Assembly: GCA_037444305.1 (NCBI GenBank)
Contig: JBBIMP010000014.1
Location: forward strand, 58,381 to 122,380
Length of the DNA: 64,000 nt
Source of the DNA: JBBIMP01 sp037444305
GTDB taxonomy: Bacteria > Acidobacteriota > UBA6911
Reading direction: 5' to 3'
The stretch's first letter is position 1. Every line of letters begins with the position of its first letter. Shown one piece after another: positions 47,275-56,265 of this stretch. A program made the position numbers and the translations under genes. The notes beneath the pieces are model-generated. The model was given only the letters and a program-made list of their open reading frames with translations, did not search any database and had not been told where the DNA came from.

Positions 47275-50200
47275 TTAGTTGAAGTTGTACTTGAGCGTGA
47301 TCATGATCTTGTACACGTCGGGGAGGCCGGCCGTCTGCTCGAACGTGCGGTCCATCAGCTTGCCGCTGATCGATCTCAGCCTGTACTGCAGCGCCCCGCT
47401 CGCATCAGCCGAGGCGTTGGTCAGTGGGGCGCTGTTGACCATGCGCTGCCCAACCCCCCAGTTCTTGTTCAGCAGGTTTCCAAAATTCAGAATATCGGCC
47501 CTGATGGAGAAGCCATGGCGCTGGCCAAAGAAATCGGCGAACACATCCTGGGTCACGCTCAAGTCCATCCTCTTTACGAGGGGGAGGAAGACAGCGTTGC
47601 GCTGCGCATATTGGCCCCGATGTTTGCTCAGATACTTGTCCTGAGCAATGTAGGCGTTCCAGGCTGCAGCCTGCTGATCGGGCGTGAAGGTCACGCCGCT
47701 GCTCGTGTACTGCTGGAATCTCATCTCGGACGTGTTGCGCGGGATGTAGATCAGATCGTTGTTGGAGGTGCTGCCGTCGCCGTTCGCGTCGCCCGAAAAG
47801 ACATAGCTCGCGTTTCCGATCGTGCGCGCATCCCAGTAGACCGAAACCGTTGTCGCGCCGAAACCGAGGTAGTTCTTCGTGTACGATGCCGCGATGAAAA
47901 CCCGGTGCCCCGGCGATGAGGCGGAGTAAGAGATGGGTACGTTGTTCGGGTTGCCCGATATCGGATTGCTGTTCCACGACCCGAGGGCGATGGACCCGGG
48001 ATCGATCGTGTTCCGGGTCCTTCCGTAGCTGTAGGCGGCCTTGAAGTAGAGCCCGTACCTCGTGGTTTTGGCCAAGGTCTGAGCGATGTTCCAGGAGCGC
48101 CCGATGTTCTGGTTTTTCATGACAATGGCGTTGGCCACATGCTGGTTGGCGGGCAACCGGCTGGCTACCTGGCCCGAGGCCACCCAGCGCGGGCGCGTAT
48201 CCGGGCCGGTGTAGGCCGACTGCGGTGCCGGGAGGTTGGCGTTGATGTAGTAGATTCCGTTGACGTCGCGGTCGTATATGAGTTCCGTGGTGGAGGTCAT
48301 GCCCCAGAACAGATCTCTATCGGCCGCGATGTTGCTTCTCCAGACCTGAGGGAACCGGAAGTTCGGGTCGGTCAGCGCCAGCTCGTAGGTGGCCGCCGGC
48401 GCTCCCGTCGGGGCCGTTGTCGGCTTGTACCGGTCCGGGTTCGGGTTGAACGGCCGCGCCCTGGTGCTGCTGACCGCCTCGAATCCCGTCAGTACGCCCG
48501 TATTGCCGATCTGGTTCGAGATCCAGACGTAGGCGGGCTTGCCCGTGAAAACGCCCATGCCGCCGCGGATCTGCGTCCGGTAATCGCCGGTGACACCCCA
48601 GTTGAAGCCGATTCGCGGCGACCAAAGGAATTTCGGATCGGGAAGTTTCGCCGTCGAGTATTTGACCGTCTGGCCGTTCTCATCGCGGAAGCTCAGCGCG
48701 TCCGCGTTCGAGTTGGCATACCCGGTGTCCCCGAAATTTGCGACATCGAACCGGATGCCGGCAATCAGCTTGAGGTTGTTCCTGAGGCTCCACTCGTCCT
48801 GAGCGTAGGCTCCCGTGTAGAGTACGTCCAGCGGTTGAACCGGCTTGTCTACGCCGGGCACGTTGATGTAGCGCACCTGGAAGAGCCTTAGCGTGACGGG
48901 AGACGTCGTGCGATTCGGATTGGCCAGGTAGTCGTTGGCGTCCGCGTAGAAATCCTCCAGCCTGTTGTAAACATACACGCTCTGCTTGCCGGGGAAGAAC
49001 ACGTTCTCGGAGTGGTATTTCTCCACGGATACGCCCAGGGTCAGAGTGTGCTTTTCGCCAAACTTCGTGAAGTTGTTCTGCAGTTGGAAGGTCTTATACC
49101 GGAGTTCGTTGTTGGGGGTGAACGGCTCGGATCCGAACGACGTGTAGGTTGTGTTGTCCCCGGCCAGGATGTCAACCGTCGGGAAGAGCTGGTCGATGGC
49201 TCCGCGGCTCTCGTCCTGGTGCGCGTACCCGATAGTGAGTTCATTGGCCATCGTGTTGCCGATGACCGCGCTCCATTGGCCTACGCCGGACCGGATGTTT
49301 TCCAGAATCGAGTAGTTGGAGCCCGAGAAGTTCATCGCCAGCAGGCTGGAGCGCCGGTTGCCGTGGCCGAGCGAGGCGGAGTTGGACACCAGCACGTCGG
49401 CGCTGGAGTCGAGGTGGGTGTAGCGCAACGCCAGCTTGTTCTTACTGTTGATGTTGTAGTCAATCTTACCGAGAAACCGCTTGGCTGGAACCTTGAAGTC
49501 GTAGGCCTCGTACGTTCCAGGGTCGTATTTGAAGTTGGTCCTGAGGAAATTGCGGAGCGCGTCAAGATCCGAGGCCAGCACCCTCGTGGTGCTGCCGGCT
49601 ACCGGTTCCCCACCCTTGTTCGCTCTGAAGGTCGTGCTGGGCGTGGTGGTGCTCTCATCTTCGTAGCTCTGGAAGAAGAAGAGCTTGTTCTTGATAATCG
49701 GGCCGGAGAGCCACTCGCCGATCTCGCCATAGGTGAAGGTGCCGGGATTTACGGCCAGGTCCTTCGCCTTCTCACCGACCATGCCCTCGTTGCGGAACCG
49801 GTAGTAAACGGAGCCACGGAACTGGTTCGTGCCACTTCGGGTAACGGTATTGACGGCCGCACCGACGAAGTTGCCCTGCCGCACATCGAAAGGCGCGATG
49901 TTGACCTGCACCTGCTCGACGGCGTTCAGCGAGATGGGTGCCACACCGGTCCGTCCGCCGGTAACGCCATCTCCCAGGCCGAACGAGTTGTTGAAATACG
50001 ATCCGTCGACGGTGATGTTGTTCATCCGGCTATCCCGGCCGGCGAACGACATCCCGCCGCCTGACTGGGGGGTCAAACGCGTGATGGAGTCGAGCCGCCC
50101 CGTGATGTTCGGCATTGTCAGATCTTCTCGGCTCAGGGTTGTAGCCGCACCGGTTCTGTTCGAGGCGAACACCGGGTCCGCGGCCCCGAGGACGACGACC

Positions 50201-50592
50201 TCCGTGGCGACGGTGATCGGCTGCACGGCAACTTTCACATCGGTGGCGACCCCGAGAAACACTGTGATGTTCTCCAGAGTCTGCGGCGTAAACGCGCTCC
50301 CGGTTCCCCCATATGAAGCGGTGACGGTGTAGGGTCCGCCCACGCGCATGTTGGGAATGACGAATCTTCCATCTGCCCGGGTGACGGCCTGGTAGGACGT
50401 GCCCGAAGGTTCGTGGATCGCGGTGACGTTTGCACCGGGAACGGGCTTCTGCCCGTCCGTCACGATCCCGCTGATGCTACCCGTTGTGATGCTCTGGGCA
50501 GAGGCAGGGCCGGTGGGCCACACCACAAAAGAAACCAGCAACGCTAGCGCAATGAAAACTACCTGCAATCGAAACCCATTGAGCCATTTCAT
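47275..50592 (-). CDS. TonB-dependent receptor-like outer-membrane protein with carboxypeptidase-regulatory domain
   Basis: 1105 residues. A signal peptide (LQVVFIALALLVSFVVWPTG ... SAQ) is followed by a carboxypeptidase-regulatory beta-sandwich (GSISGIVTDGQKPVPGANV), a plug domain (GMSFAGRDSRMNNITVDGSY) and a large beta-barrel that ends in alternating residues (KIMITLKYNFN). This Oar/acidobacterial OmpA-like architecture is a hallmark of Acidobacteriota and Myxococcota genomes, importing large substrates through TonB. No TonB box is obvious. The start is ATG 50592 with GGGGGAG upstream. A leftward promoter candidate is at 50640-50667. Confidence 0.9.
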   Translation of the reverse strand: MKWLNGFRLQVVFIALALLVSFVVWPTGPASAQSITTGSISGIVTDGQKPVPGANVTAIHEPSGTSYQAVTRADGRFVIPNMRVGGPYTVTASYGGTGSAFTPQTLENITVFLGVATDVKVAVQPITVATEVVVLGAADPVFASNRTGAATTLSREDLTMPNITGRLDSITRLTPQSGGGMSFAGRDSRMNNITVDGSYFNNSFGLGDGVTGGRTGVAPISLNAVEQVQVNIAPFDVRQGNFVGAAVNTVTRSGTNQFRGSVYYRFRNEGMVGEKAKDLAVNPGTFTYGEIGEWLSGPIIKNKLFFFQSYEDESTTTPSTTFRANKGGEPVAGSTTRVLASDLDALRNFLRTNFKYDPGTYEAYDFKVPAKRFLGKIDYNINSKNKLALRYTHLDSSADVLVSNSASLGHGNRRSSLLAMNFSGSNYSILENIRSGVGQWSAVIGNTMANELTIGYAHQDESRGAIDQLFPTVDILAGDNTTYTSFGSEPFTPNNELRYKTFQLQNNFTKFGEKHTLTLGVSVEKYHSENVFFPGKQSVYVYNRLEDFYADANDYLANPNRTTSPVTLRLFQVRYINVPGVDKPVQPLDVLYTGAYAQDEWSLRNNLKLIAGIRFDVANFGDTGYANSNADALSFRDENGQTVKYSTAKLPDPKFLWSPRIGFNWGVTGDYRTQIRGGMGVFTGKPAYVWISNQIGNTGVLTGFEAVSSTRARPFNPNPDRYKPTTAPTGAPAATYELALTDPNFRFPQVWRSNIAADRDLFWGMTSTTELIYDRDVNGIYYINANLPAPQSAYTGPDTRPRWVASGQVASRLPANQHVANAIVMKNQNIGRSWNIAQTLAKTTRYGLYFKAAYSYGRTRNTIDPGSIALGSWNSNPISGNPNNVPISYSASSPGHRVFIAASYTKNYLGFGATTVSVYWDARTIGNASYVFSGDANGDGSTSNNDLIYIPRNTSEMRFQQYTSSGVTFTPDQQAAAWNAYIAQDKYLSKHRGQYAQRNAVFLPLVKRMDLSVTQDVFADFFGQRHGFSIRADILNFGNLLNKNWGVGQRMVNSAPLTNASADASGALQYRLRSISGKLMDRTFEQTAGLPDVYKIMITLKYNFN

Positions 50593-51100
50593 GTTGAGTG
50601 CTCCCCCCAAAAAACCGGCGAATCAAGAACGAAGCGGTTGACATAATAAAGCGTGACCTGCCGTCAAGGACGGGATTCTCACAATCCCTTTTATGGAGAA
50701 TCGCTTCCTGAGGCCTGGCAAAACTAGCACGAGGGGAGGGGAGTAGTCTATCGAAATATCCCGCAATTTGGAGGTGCGGATTCCGCTTCGTGAATTTCCA
50801 GCCCGGGAACTATTCCATCACCGTCCTGGTCCCCGATTCAGCTACGACGAGCAGCGGCGCAATTTCCCCGGCCTGAGCATCTTCTCGAGCCCGAACTACC
50901 TGGACACGGTAGCCTGTCCCCCGTAATAAGAGGTATAATCCCCCCGTGGTCTGACGAAGATCGCTCCTCCCAGGTGAGCAGGCCAGGAATCGGCCGCGCC
51001 ATTGCTGCCCGGTTTACGGCTCCCCCCACGCGAAATCGCCTCAGATCGGCGGCATAGGTGTGTGCCGACTCACCGGCATCCCACCGGCCGGGAGAGAGCT
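50593..51100. other. 508-base divergent intergenic region, receptor / histidine kinase
   Basis: No intact gene. A short rightward frame around 50840-50927 reads RRNFPGLSIFSSPNYL, which looks like a gene fragment but is unidentified. It ends in GACACGGTAGCCTGTCC, nearly identical to the right arm of the palindrome at 59864-59909. Leftward promoter sequence lies near 50640-50667. Confidence 0.45.
50640..50667 (-). promoter_or_regulatory. Candidate promoter of the TonB-type receptor
   Basis: On the minus strand TTGACG (50667-50662), 16 bases, TATGTC (50645-50640), about 45 bases before the receptor start codon. The -10 is weak. Confidence 0.3.
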
Positions 51101-53077
51101 ATGTTCAGGCCTACGATCCGGGGCAGGCTGATTCTCACCTTCACCCTGGCGATTCTCATCCCTTCCGTGATCGCGGGCACGGTCGGCGTGAAGATGATCC
51201 GAGAGCAGGTCTACCTCCAGGCGCAGACCAAGATCAACTCGGACCTCGAGGGCGCGCGCGAGATCTGGCGCACCAGCCTCGAACGCCTCAAAGATGCCAT
51301 CCGGATACACGCGACGAGGATGATCCTCTACCGCGCCCTCGACCGGCGGGAGCGGGACGGCCTCGGAGCCGAGATGGAGCGGATCATCCGCGCCGAGGGG
51401 CTGGACATCCTCACCCTCACCGACGTATCGGGGCGGATTTTCTACCGCACGCGCAATCCGGAGGCGACCGGGGATGACAGGGCGGACGATCCGCTTGTCA
51501 GCCGGGTTATATGGGAGCGCGTGCCGGTCTTCGGCACGGTCCTGGTGCCGGAAACCGACCTTGCGCTGGAGTCGCCCGACCTGGCGGCCCAGGCACTGAT
51601 GCTCATCACTCCCACCCCTTATGCCGCCCCATCCAGAAAAACGAGGGAAACCTCCGGCATGATGCTCAAGGCCGCCGCCCCGGTATTTTCTACGGACGGA
51701 CGCTTTCTCGGAGTGCTCTACGGAGGCGTGCTCATCAACCGCAACTATGAACTCGTCGACAAGATCCGCAGAATCGTCTTCAAGGACGAGCTGTACGATG
51801 GCAGGGATGTGGGCACCGTGACCGTCTTCCTGGATGATGTCCGGATCTCCACCAACGTGCGCAACGAATCGGGTGCCCGGGCCATCGCCACCAGAGTATC
51901 CGCCGAGGTGGCCGAAGAGGTGCTCAACCGGGGAAACACGTACCGCGGACGGGCCTTCGTGGTCACCGACTGGTACATCACGGCCTACGAGCCGATCCGG
52001 GATACGGCCGACAAAACCATCGGGATGCTCTACGTGGGCACGCTGGAGCGTCCATTCACCGACAGCCTGGAGCGCATCCTCTACACCTTCCTAGGCATCA
52101 CGCTGCTCGGTGTAGTGCTGGTGGGAGTGCTCGCTGTCATCGTGGCGCAGCGCATTTCGCGGCCGCTCCGGATGATGACCCTGGCTGCCAAGCACATCGC
52201 GGAAGGGGACTACAGCCCGCGGGTCGAGGTCACCTCCAGGGATGAAATCGGTTACCTGGCAGAGAGCTTCAACCGGATGGTGCAGGAACTGGCCAAGGCA
52301 AACCAGGACCTGCGCGACTGGGCGTCGACGCTGGAGATAAAGATCGGCGAGCGCACCGAACAGGTGAAGGCCATGCAGCGCCACCTGATGCAGTCGGAGA
52401 AACTGGCGGCCATCGGCATGCTCGCAGCCGGGGTGGCGCACGAAATCAACAATCCGCTCACCGGGATCCTGACCAACAGCAGCCTGCTTGTCCAGGACAT
52501 TCCGCCCGATGACCCGCGGCGCGAGGACCTGCAGACCATCGTGGACGAAACGCTGCGCTGCCGCAAGATAGTCAAGGGGCTCCTCGATTTCGCCCGCCAG
52601 ACCAAGCCGCAAAAGCAGCTCTTTCAGCTGAACAGCGCGGCCGAGGACGTCCTCAGCCTCATACGCAACCAGGCCGCCTTCCGCAACATCCGGCTGGCAG
52701 CCGAGCTGGATCCCGGATTGCCGCTGGTGACCGCCGACCGTGACCAGATCCGGCAGGTGATCCTCAACGCCGTCCTGAACGCCGCGGAGGCGATGCCCGG
52801 CGGGGGGAGCATAGTCGTCGGCTCACGGCAGGTGCCCGGCTCCGGGGAGTTGGAGATAAAAATCGCCGACGACGGACCGGGCGTTCCCGAGGAGATCCGC
52901 AGCAAGCTCTTCGAGCCGTTCTTCACCACCAAAAGGACCGGCACCGGCCTGGGCCTGGCCATCGCCTACGGCATCATGGAGCAGCACGGCGGCACCATAG
53001 AGGTAGAGAGTACCCAAGGGAAGGGCACCACCGTCCTGCTGCGGCTCCCCAGTGGAGGCAAGGAAGATCATGGATGA
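51101..53077 (+). CDS. Cache-HAMP sensor histidine kinase
   Basis: 658 residues: TM1 (LILTFTLAILIPSVIAGTVG), a ~310-residue periplasmic Cache-type sensor (IYRTR- and VFSTDGRFLGVLYGGVLIN-like strands), TM2 (ILYTFLGITLLGVVLVGVLA), HAMP (RISRPLRMMTLAAKHIAEGD), a coiled linker, HisKA with H-box GVAHEINNPLTGILTNS, and HATPase with N-box LNAVLNAAEAMP, GIxPEEI-like DDGPGVPEE and TGTGLGLAIAYGI. The H-box sequence GVAHEINNPL is that of NtrB/AtoS-type kinases. ATG 51101 follows GGAGAGAG. The stop overlaps the NtrC-type regulator start, so the two are a coupled pair. Confidence 0.92.
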   Translation: MFRPTIRGRLILTFTLAILIPSVIAGTVGVKMIREQVYLQAQTKINSDLEGAREIWRTSLERLKDAIRIHATRMILYRALDRRERDGLGAEMERIIRAEGLDILTLTDVSGRIFYRTRNPEATGDDRADDPLVSRVIWERVPVFGTVLVPETDLALESPDLAAQALMLITPTPYAAPSRKTRETSGMMLKAAAPVFSTDGRFLGVLYGGVLINRNYELVDKIRRIVFKDELYDGRDVGTVTVFLDDVRISTNVRNESGARAIATRVSAEVAEEVLNRGNTYRGRAFVVTDWYITAYEPIRDTADKTIGMLYVGTLERPFTDSLERILYTFLGITLLGVVLVGVLAVIVAQRISRPLRMMTLAAKHIAEGDYSPRVEVTSRDEIGYLAESFNRMVQELAKANQDLRDWASTLEIKIGERTEQVKAMQRHLMQSEKLAAIGMLAAGVAHEINNPLTGILTNSSLLVQDIPPDDPRREDLQTIVDETLRCRKIVKGLLDFARQTKPQKQLFQLNSAAEDVLSLIRNQAAFRNIRLAAELDPGLPLVTADRDQIRQVILNAVLNAAEAMPGGGSIVVGSRQVPGSGELEIKIADDGPGVPEEIRSKLFEPFFTTKRTGTGLGLAIAYGIMEQHGGTIEVESTQGKGTTVLLRLPSGGKEDHG

Positions 53078-54503
53078 GAGCATGAACCGGGACCGGGCGC
53101 CGGGAAGGGTGCTCATCGTGGATGACGAGCTCTCCGTCTGCAAGTCCTGCGAGAAAATACTGGAGCGGAGCGGTTTCGACGTCCGGAGCGTCATATCCGG
53201 GAAAAAGGCCCTGGCTCTTTTGGAGAAGGAACCCTTCGACCTGGTGTTCACGGACCTGAAAATGGCGGAGATGGGCGGCATGGAGCTCCTGCAGGCCCTC
53301 CGCACCCGCTATCCCGATATCGTGCCGATCGTCATCACCGGGTACTCCACCATCGCATCCGTAGTGGAGACGATGAAGCTGGGCGCCTTTGACTACCTGC
53401 CGAAGCCATTCACCCCCGACGAGATGCAGATCGTGGCGGCGAAGGCGTGGGAGAAGCGCAAGCGGATTCTGGAGAGCAAGGCGGTGGCCGCAGGCGAACC
53501 GGTGGAATCCCTTGCCGACATCGTCGGGCACAGCCCGGCCATGCAGGTCGTGTACGATCTCATCCGCAAGGTAGCCCCTACGTCCAGCACCGTCCTGATC
53601 CTCGGTGAAAGCGGCACGGGCAAGGAACTGGTGGCGCGGGCAATCCACCGGCTCAGCAAGCGCCACAACCAGCGGTTTTTCGGCGTGGACTGCGGAGCCC
53701 TCTCCGTCAACCTGCTCGAGAGCGAGCTCTTCGGCCACGTCAAAGGCTCCTTCACCGGCGCAGTCACCAACAAGCGCGGCATCTTCGAAGTCGCCGACCA
53801 TGGGACCGTCTTCCTGGACGAAATCTGCAACGTGGACCTGGAAGTGCAGGGCAAGCTGCTCAGGTTCATCCAGGAAAGAGAGTTTCTGCCGGTGGGCGCG
53901 ACCGAGACCCGGCAGGTGGACGTCCGCCTCATTTTCGCGACCAACCGGGACCTGAGCCGGATGGTGGAGGAAGGAACCTTCCGGGAAGACCTCTATTACC
54001 GCTTGCACGTGTTCCCGATCCAGCTCCCGCCTTTGAGAGAACGGAGGGAAGATATTCCTATCCTCACGCGGACACTGTTCGAGAAGATCCGGGACCGGAG
54101 CGGAAAGGCCATAAAAGGGATCTCGCAGGAGGCGGTAAGGATCCTGGAGCAGTTCGACTGGCCGGGAAACGTACGGCAGCTGGAGAGCGCCATCGAGTGG
54201 TCGGTGATCTCCTGCGACGGGGAAATCGTGGAGGCAAGGCACCTGCCCAAGCTGTTCGAAGGGGAGGAAGGGCCCGCCGCGGGCGGGGTGCCGACAACCA
54301 ATGAGGAGTTCCTCCAGCAGAAAAAGAAGCTCCGCGAGCAGGCTGTAGCCGATCTCGAAAAGGAGTTTACGCTGGCGGCGCTCGAAAGGAATAAATGGAA
54401 CGTCAGCCGCGCAGCCGAAGAGGTCGGCATCGCCCGTCCCAACTTCCAGGCGCTCATGCGGAAGTACGGGATACGCGCCAAAAGAGGTAGACCTCCAGGA
54501 TAA
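53070..54503 (+). CDS. Sigma-54-dependent NtrC-family response regulator
   Basis: 477 residues. Receiver with Asp62 (DLVFTDLKM), AAA+ domain with Walker A LGESGTGKE, the sigma-54-contact loop GSFTGA (usual GAFTGA) in HVKGSFTGAV, Walker B-type GTVFLDEIC and the R-finger REDLYYRLHVFPIQLPPLR, then a Fis-type HTH (NKWNVSRAAEEVGIARPNFQ). It should activate sigma-54 promoters after phosphorylation by the preceding kinase. ATG 53070 overlaps the kinase stop. A textbook sigma-54 promoter lies 300 bases downstream before the double-receiver gene, its likely target. Confidence 0.95.
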   Translation: MDESMNRDRAPGRVLIVDDELSVCKSCEKILERSGFDVRSVISGKKALALLEKEPFDLVFTDLKMAEMGGMELLQALRTRYPDIVPIVITGYSTIASVVETMKLGAFDYLPKPFTPDEMQIVAAKAWEKRKRILESKAVAAGEPVESLADIVGHSPAMQVVYDLIRKVAPTSSTVLILGESGTGKELVARAIHRLSKRHNQRFFGVDCGALSVNLLESELFGHVKGSFTGAVTNKRGIFEVADHGTVFLDEICNVDLEVQGKLLRFIQEREFLPVGATETRQVDVRLIFATNRDLSRMVEEGTFREDLYYRLHVFPIQLPPLRERREDIPILTRTLFEKIRDRSGKAIKGISQEAVRILEQFDWPGNVRQLESAIEWSVISCDGEIVEARHLPKLFEGEEGPAAGGVPTTNEEFLQQKKKLREQAVADLEKEFTLAALERNKWNVSRAAEEVGIARPNFQALMRKYGIRAKRGRPPG

Positions 54504-54551
54504 AATACTGTCATGGAACAGGTTGTACTTCGGCCGCCCGGCCAGCCCCGA

Positions 54552-54710
54552 GGTGTATGCAGTTATGATACATATGCCTCTGGTTGACATACACCAGTCA
54601 TGCCTATGCCATCAAAACCTGTGATTTTTGGCCTTTTCCGCACACGTTAGTACCCTTCATACATCCTGGGCGTCGGTTTTGCCCTGTTTGAGTATTGAGA
54701 AAACATACAC
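54552..54710. promoter_or_regulatory. Candidate enhancer region with repeated CATACA boxes
   Basis: CATACA occurs at 54588, 54658 and 54704 with its complement TGTATG at 54554; GGTGTATG (54552-54559) and CATACACC (54588-54595) form an 8-bp inverted repeat. They lie 100-250 bases upstream of the sigma-54 promoter, the right distance for NtrC-type binding sites. The region 54504-54879 has no gene. Confidence 0.5.
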
Positions 54711-54807
54711 TTTCACTGCAAATCCCGGAAGCCCAGGCGCAATCCGAAAGCTGTAAGTGTTTATGATTTAAATGATTAACATTCAATGTCGCTCACCTGG
54801 CGGGAAT

Positions 54808-54823
54808 TGGCACGCCCATTGCT
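54808..54823 (+). promoter_or_regulatory. Sigma-54 promoter of the double-receiver gene
   Basis: TGGCACG (54808-54814), four bases, TTGCT (54819-54823): an exact match to the -24/-12 consensus TGGCACGN4TTGCW. It is 57 bases upstream of the ATG at 54880 and directly follows a sigma-54 activator gene. Confidence 0.88.
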
Positions 54824-54879
54824 CTATAAGATGCGGCAGCCGGCACAGAGAGGCCGGCCGGAAAGTAAAGGAGGGAGCC

Positions 54880-56097
54880 ATGAATACCATATCTGCCATG
54901 AAATCTGATTCTTCAAGGGAAGAACAAGCGAAACGTATCCTGGTGGTGGACGACGAACCCGGAGTCTGCCAGAGTGTTGAGAAAGTCCTGCGACGCAAGG
55001 CCCACGACGTGGCCCAGGCGCTCAGCGTAGCCGATGCCCTGCAAATGCTGGAGGCAGGGGAAAAATTCGACCTCGTCATTGCCGACCTTATGATGCCCCA
55101 GGTGGACGGGGTTCAGCTTCTCAAGATTGTGAAGGACCGGTGGCCGCAGCTCCCCGTCCTCATCATGACGGGGTATGCTTCGATCGCCTCGGCGGTCGAG
55201 ACCGCCAAGAACGGTGCGGTCGGCTACATTCCCAAGCCGTTCACCCCGGAGGAACTCGAGTCCGTCGTCGAGGGACTCCTGTCCGACATCCTGGCCGCGG
55301 CCGAAGCCACAGAGGAACTGCCGCCGTCCCAGCAGATCGACGTGGACATGCCTTTCGACGCCCTTGAAGTCGCGCAGGCGACTTCAGCGGCCTTCGTGGA
55401 CCACCTGACGCGCTCGGATATCCCGGTCGTGGAGCACAAGGCGGCCCAGGCAGCCCCCGACTACTGCAGCCTGGGACAGCGCAACTGCAAGCGGATGGCC
55501 AAACAGGGCATGTGCAAGCAGCCCGAGTGTCCGCTGATCGTGGCCGAGAGGAAGAAGGCGGCCAGGCTCGGGATCGTGGTCTCGATGGTGCCCGACCCGA
55601 TCGACGTGGACATGCCATTCTCCCGCACCGAGGTGGCATCCGTGACGAGCGAGGCGTACGTGGCGGCCCTCGGCCGTTCCGACATGCCCATCGTGGGATA
55701 CTGGCGGCCGGAACTCAACCAGGAGGCCATGCCGCGGGTGCTGGTGGTGGACGACGAGGCCGTGGTGGTCAACAGCATACGGAAAACGCTCAACCGCAAG
55801 GCCTACCATATCGGCGAGGCCTTTTCCGGAAGGGAAGCCCTCGAGCGGATCACGCAGGAAAGCTTCGACTTGGTTCTGCTCGACATGCGCCTGCCCGACG
55901 CGGACGGCCTGGACCTGCTGCTCGAAATCAAGCGCCTGAATCCGCAACAGCGGGTTGTGATCGTCACCGGCTATGCCTCGATCGACAGCGCCATCGAAGC
56001 CATCCGGCGCGGTGCCGACGACTACATGGCCAAGCCGTTCACCCCGGATGAGCTCTACGCTGTTACGAGCAAGATGCTGGAGTCCGCGGCGGCCTGA
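54880..56097 (+). CDS. Double-receiver protein with duplicated linker module and four-cysteine cluster
   Basis: 405 residues. Receiver 1 (about 18-140) has Asp69 (DLVIADLMMP) and KPFTPEE; receiver 2 (about 290-400) has Asp335 (DLVLLDMRLP) and KPFTPDE. Between them a ~36-residue module appears twice, at 153-188 and 241-276, with the shared pattern IDVDMPF-EVA-TSxAxV-L-RSDxPxV. The copies flank a cluster Cys196, Cys203, Cys212, Cys217. There is no output or kinase domain. The start ATG 54880 follows AAAGGAGGG. Expression from a sigma-54 promoter next to the matching kinase-activator pair suggests a phosphorelay component; I do not know the linker module. Confidence 0.85.
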   Translation: MNTISAMKSDSSREEQAKRILVVDDEPGVCQSVEKVLRRKAHDVAQALSVADALQMLEAGEKFDLVIADLMMPQVDGVQLLKIVKDRWPQLPVLIMTGYASIASAVETAKNGAVGYIPKPFTPEELESVVEGLLSDILAAAEATEELPPSQQIDVDMPFDALEVAQATSAAFVDHLTRSDIPVVEHKAAQAAPDYCSLGQRNCKRMAKQGMCKQPECPLIVAERKKAARLGIVVSMVPDPIDVDMPFSRTEVASVTSEAYVAALGRSDMPIVGYWRPELNQEAMPRVLVVDDEAVVVNSIRKTLNRKAYHIGEAFSGREALERITQESFDLVLLDMRLPDADGLDLLLEIKRLNPQQRVVIVTGYASIDSAIEAIRRGADDYMAKPFTPDELYAVTSKMLESAAA

Positions 56098-56143
56098 GGC
56101 CGGCCTGCGGCTGTCTCCCCGGCGGCCATTCGCAAACGCGGCA

Positions 56144-56214
56144 GCCACGGGTTTCACGGAATATCGGTCCTTCAGTCCGGTCCGATAATCCGTGAAACCC
56201 GTGGCCCATTTTTT
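56144..56214 (+). terminator. Strong rho-independent terminator after the double-receiver gene
   Basis: A 17-bp perfect stem (56144-56160 with 56189-56205, GCCACGGGTTTCACGGA as the left arm) closes on a short internal structure, and is followed by CCATTTTTTG. It separates the regulator from the peptidase gene. Confidence 0.85.
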
Positions 56215-56265
56215 GTAGAATCCCCCGCAGAACACAACACTCTTTCCGAAGGGAGGAATAGGAAC

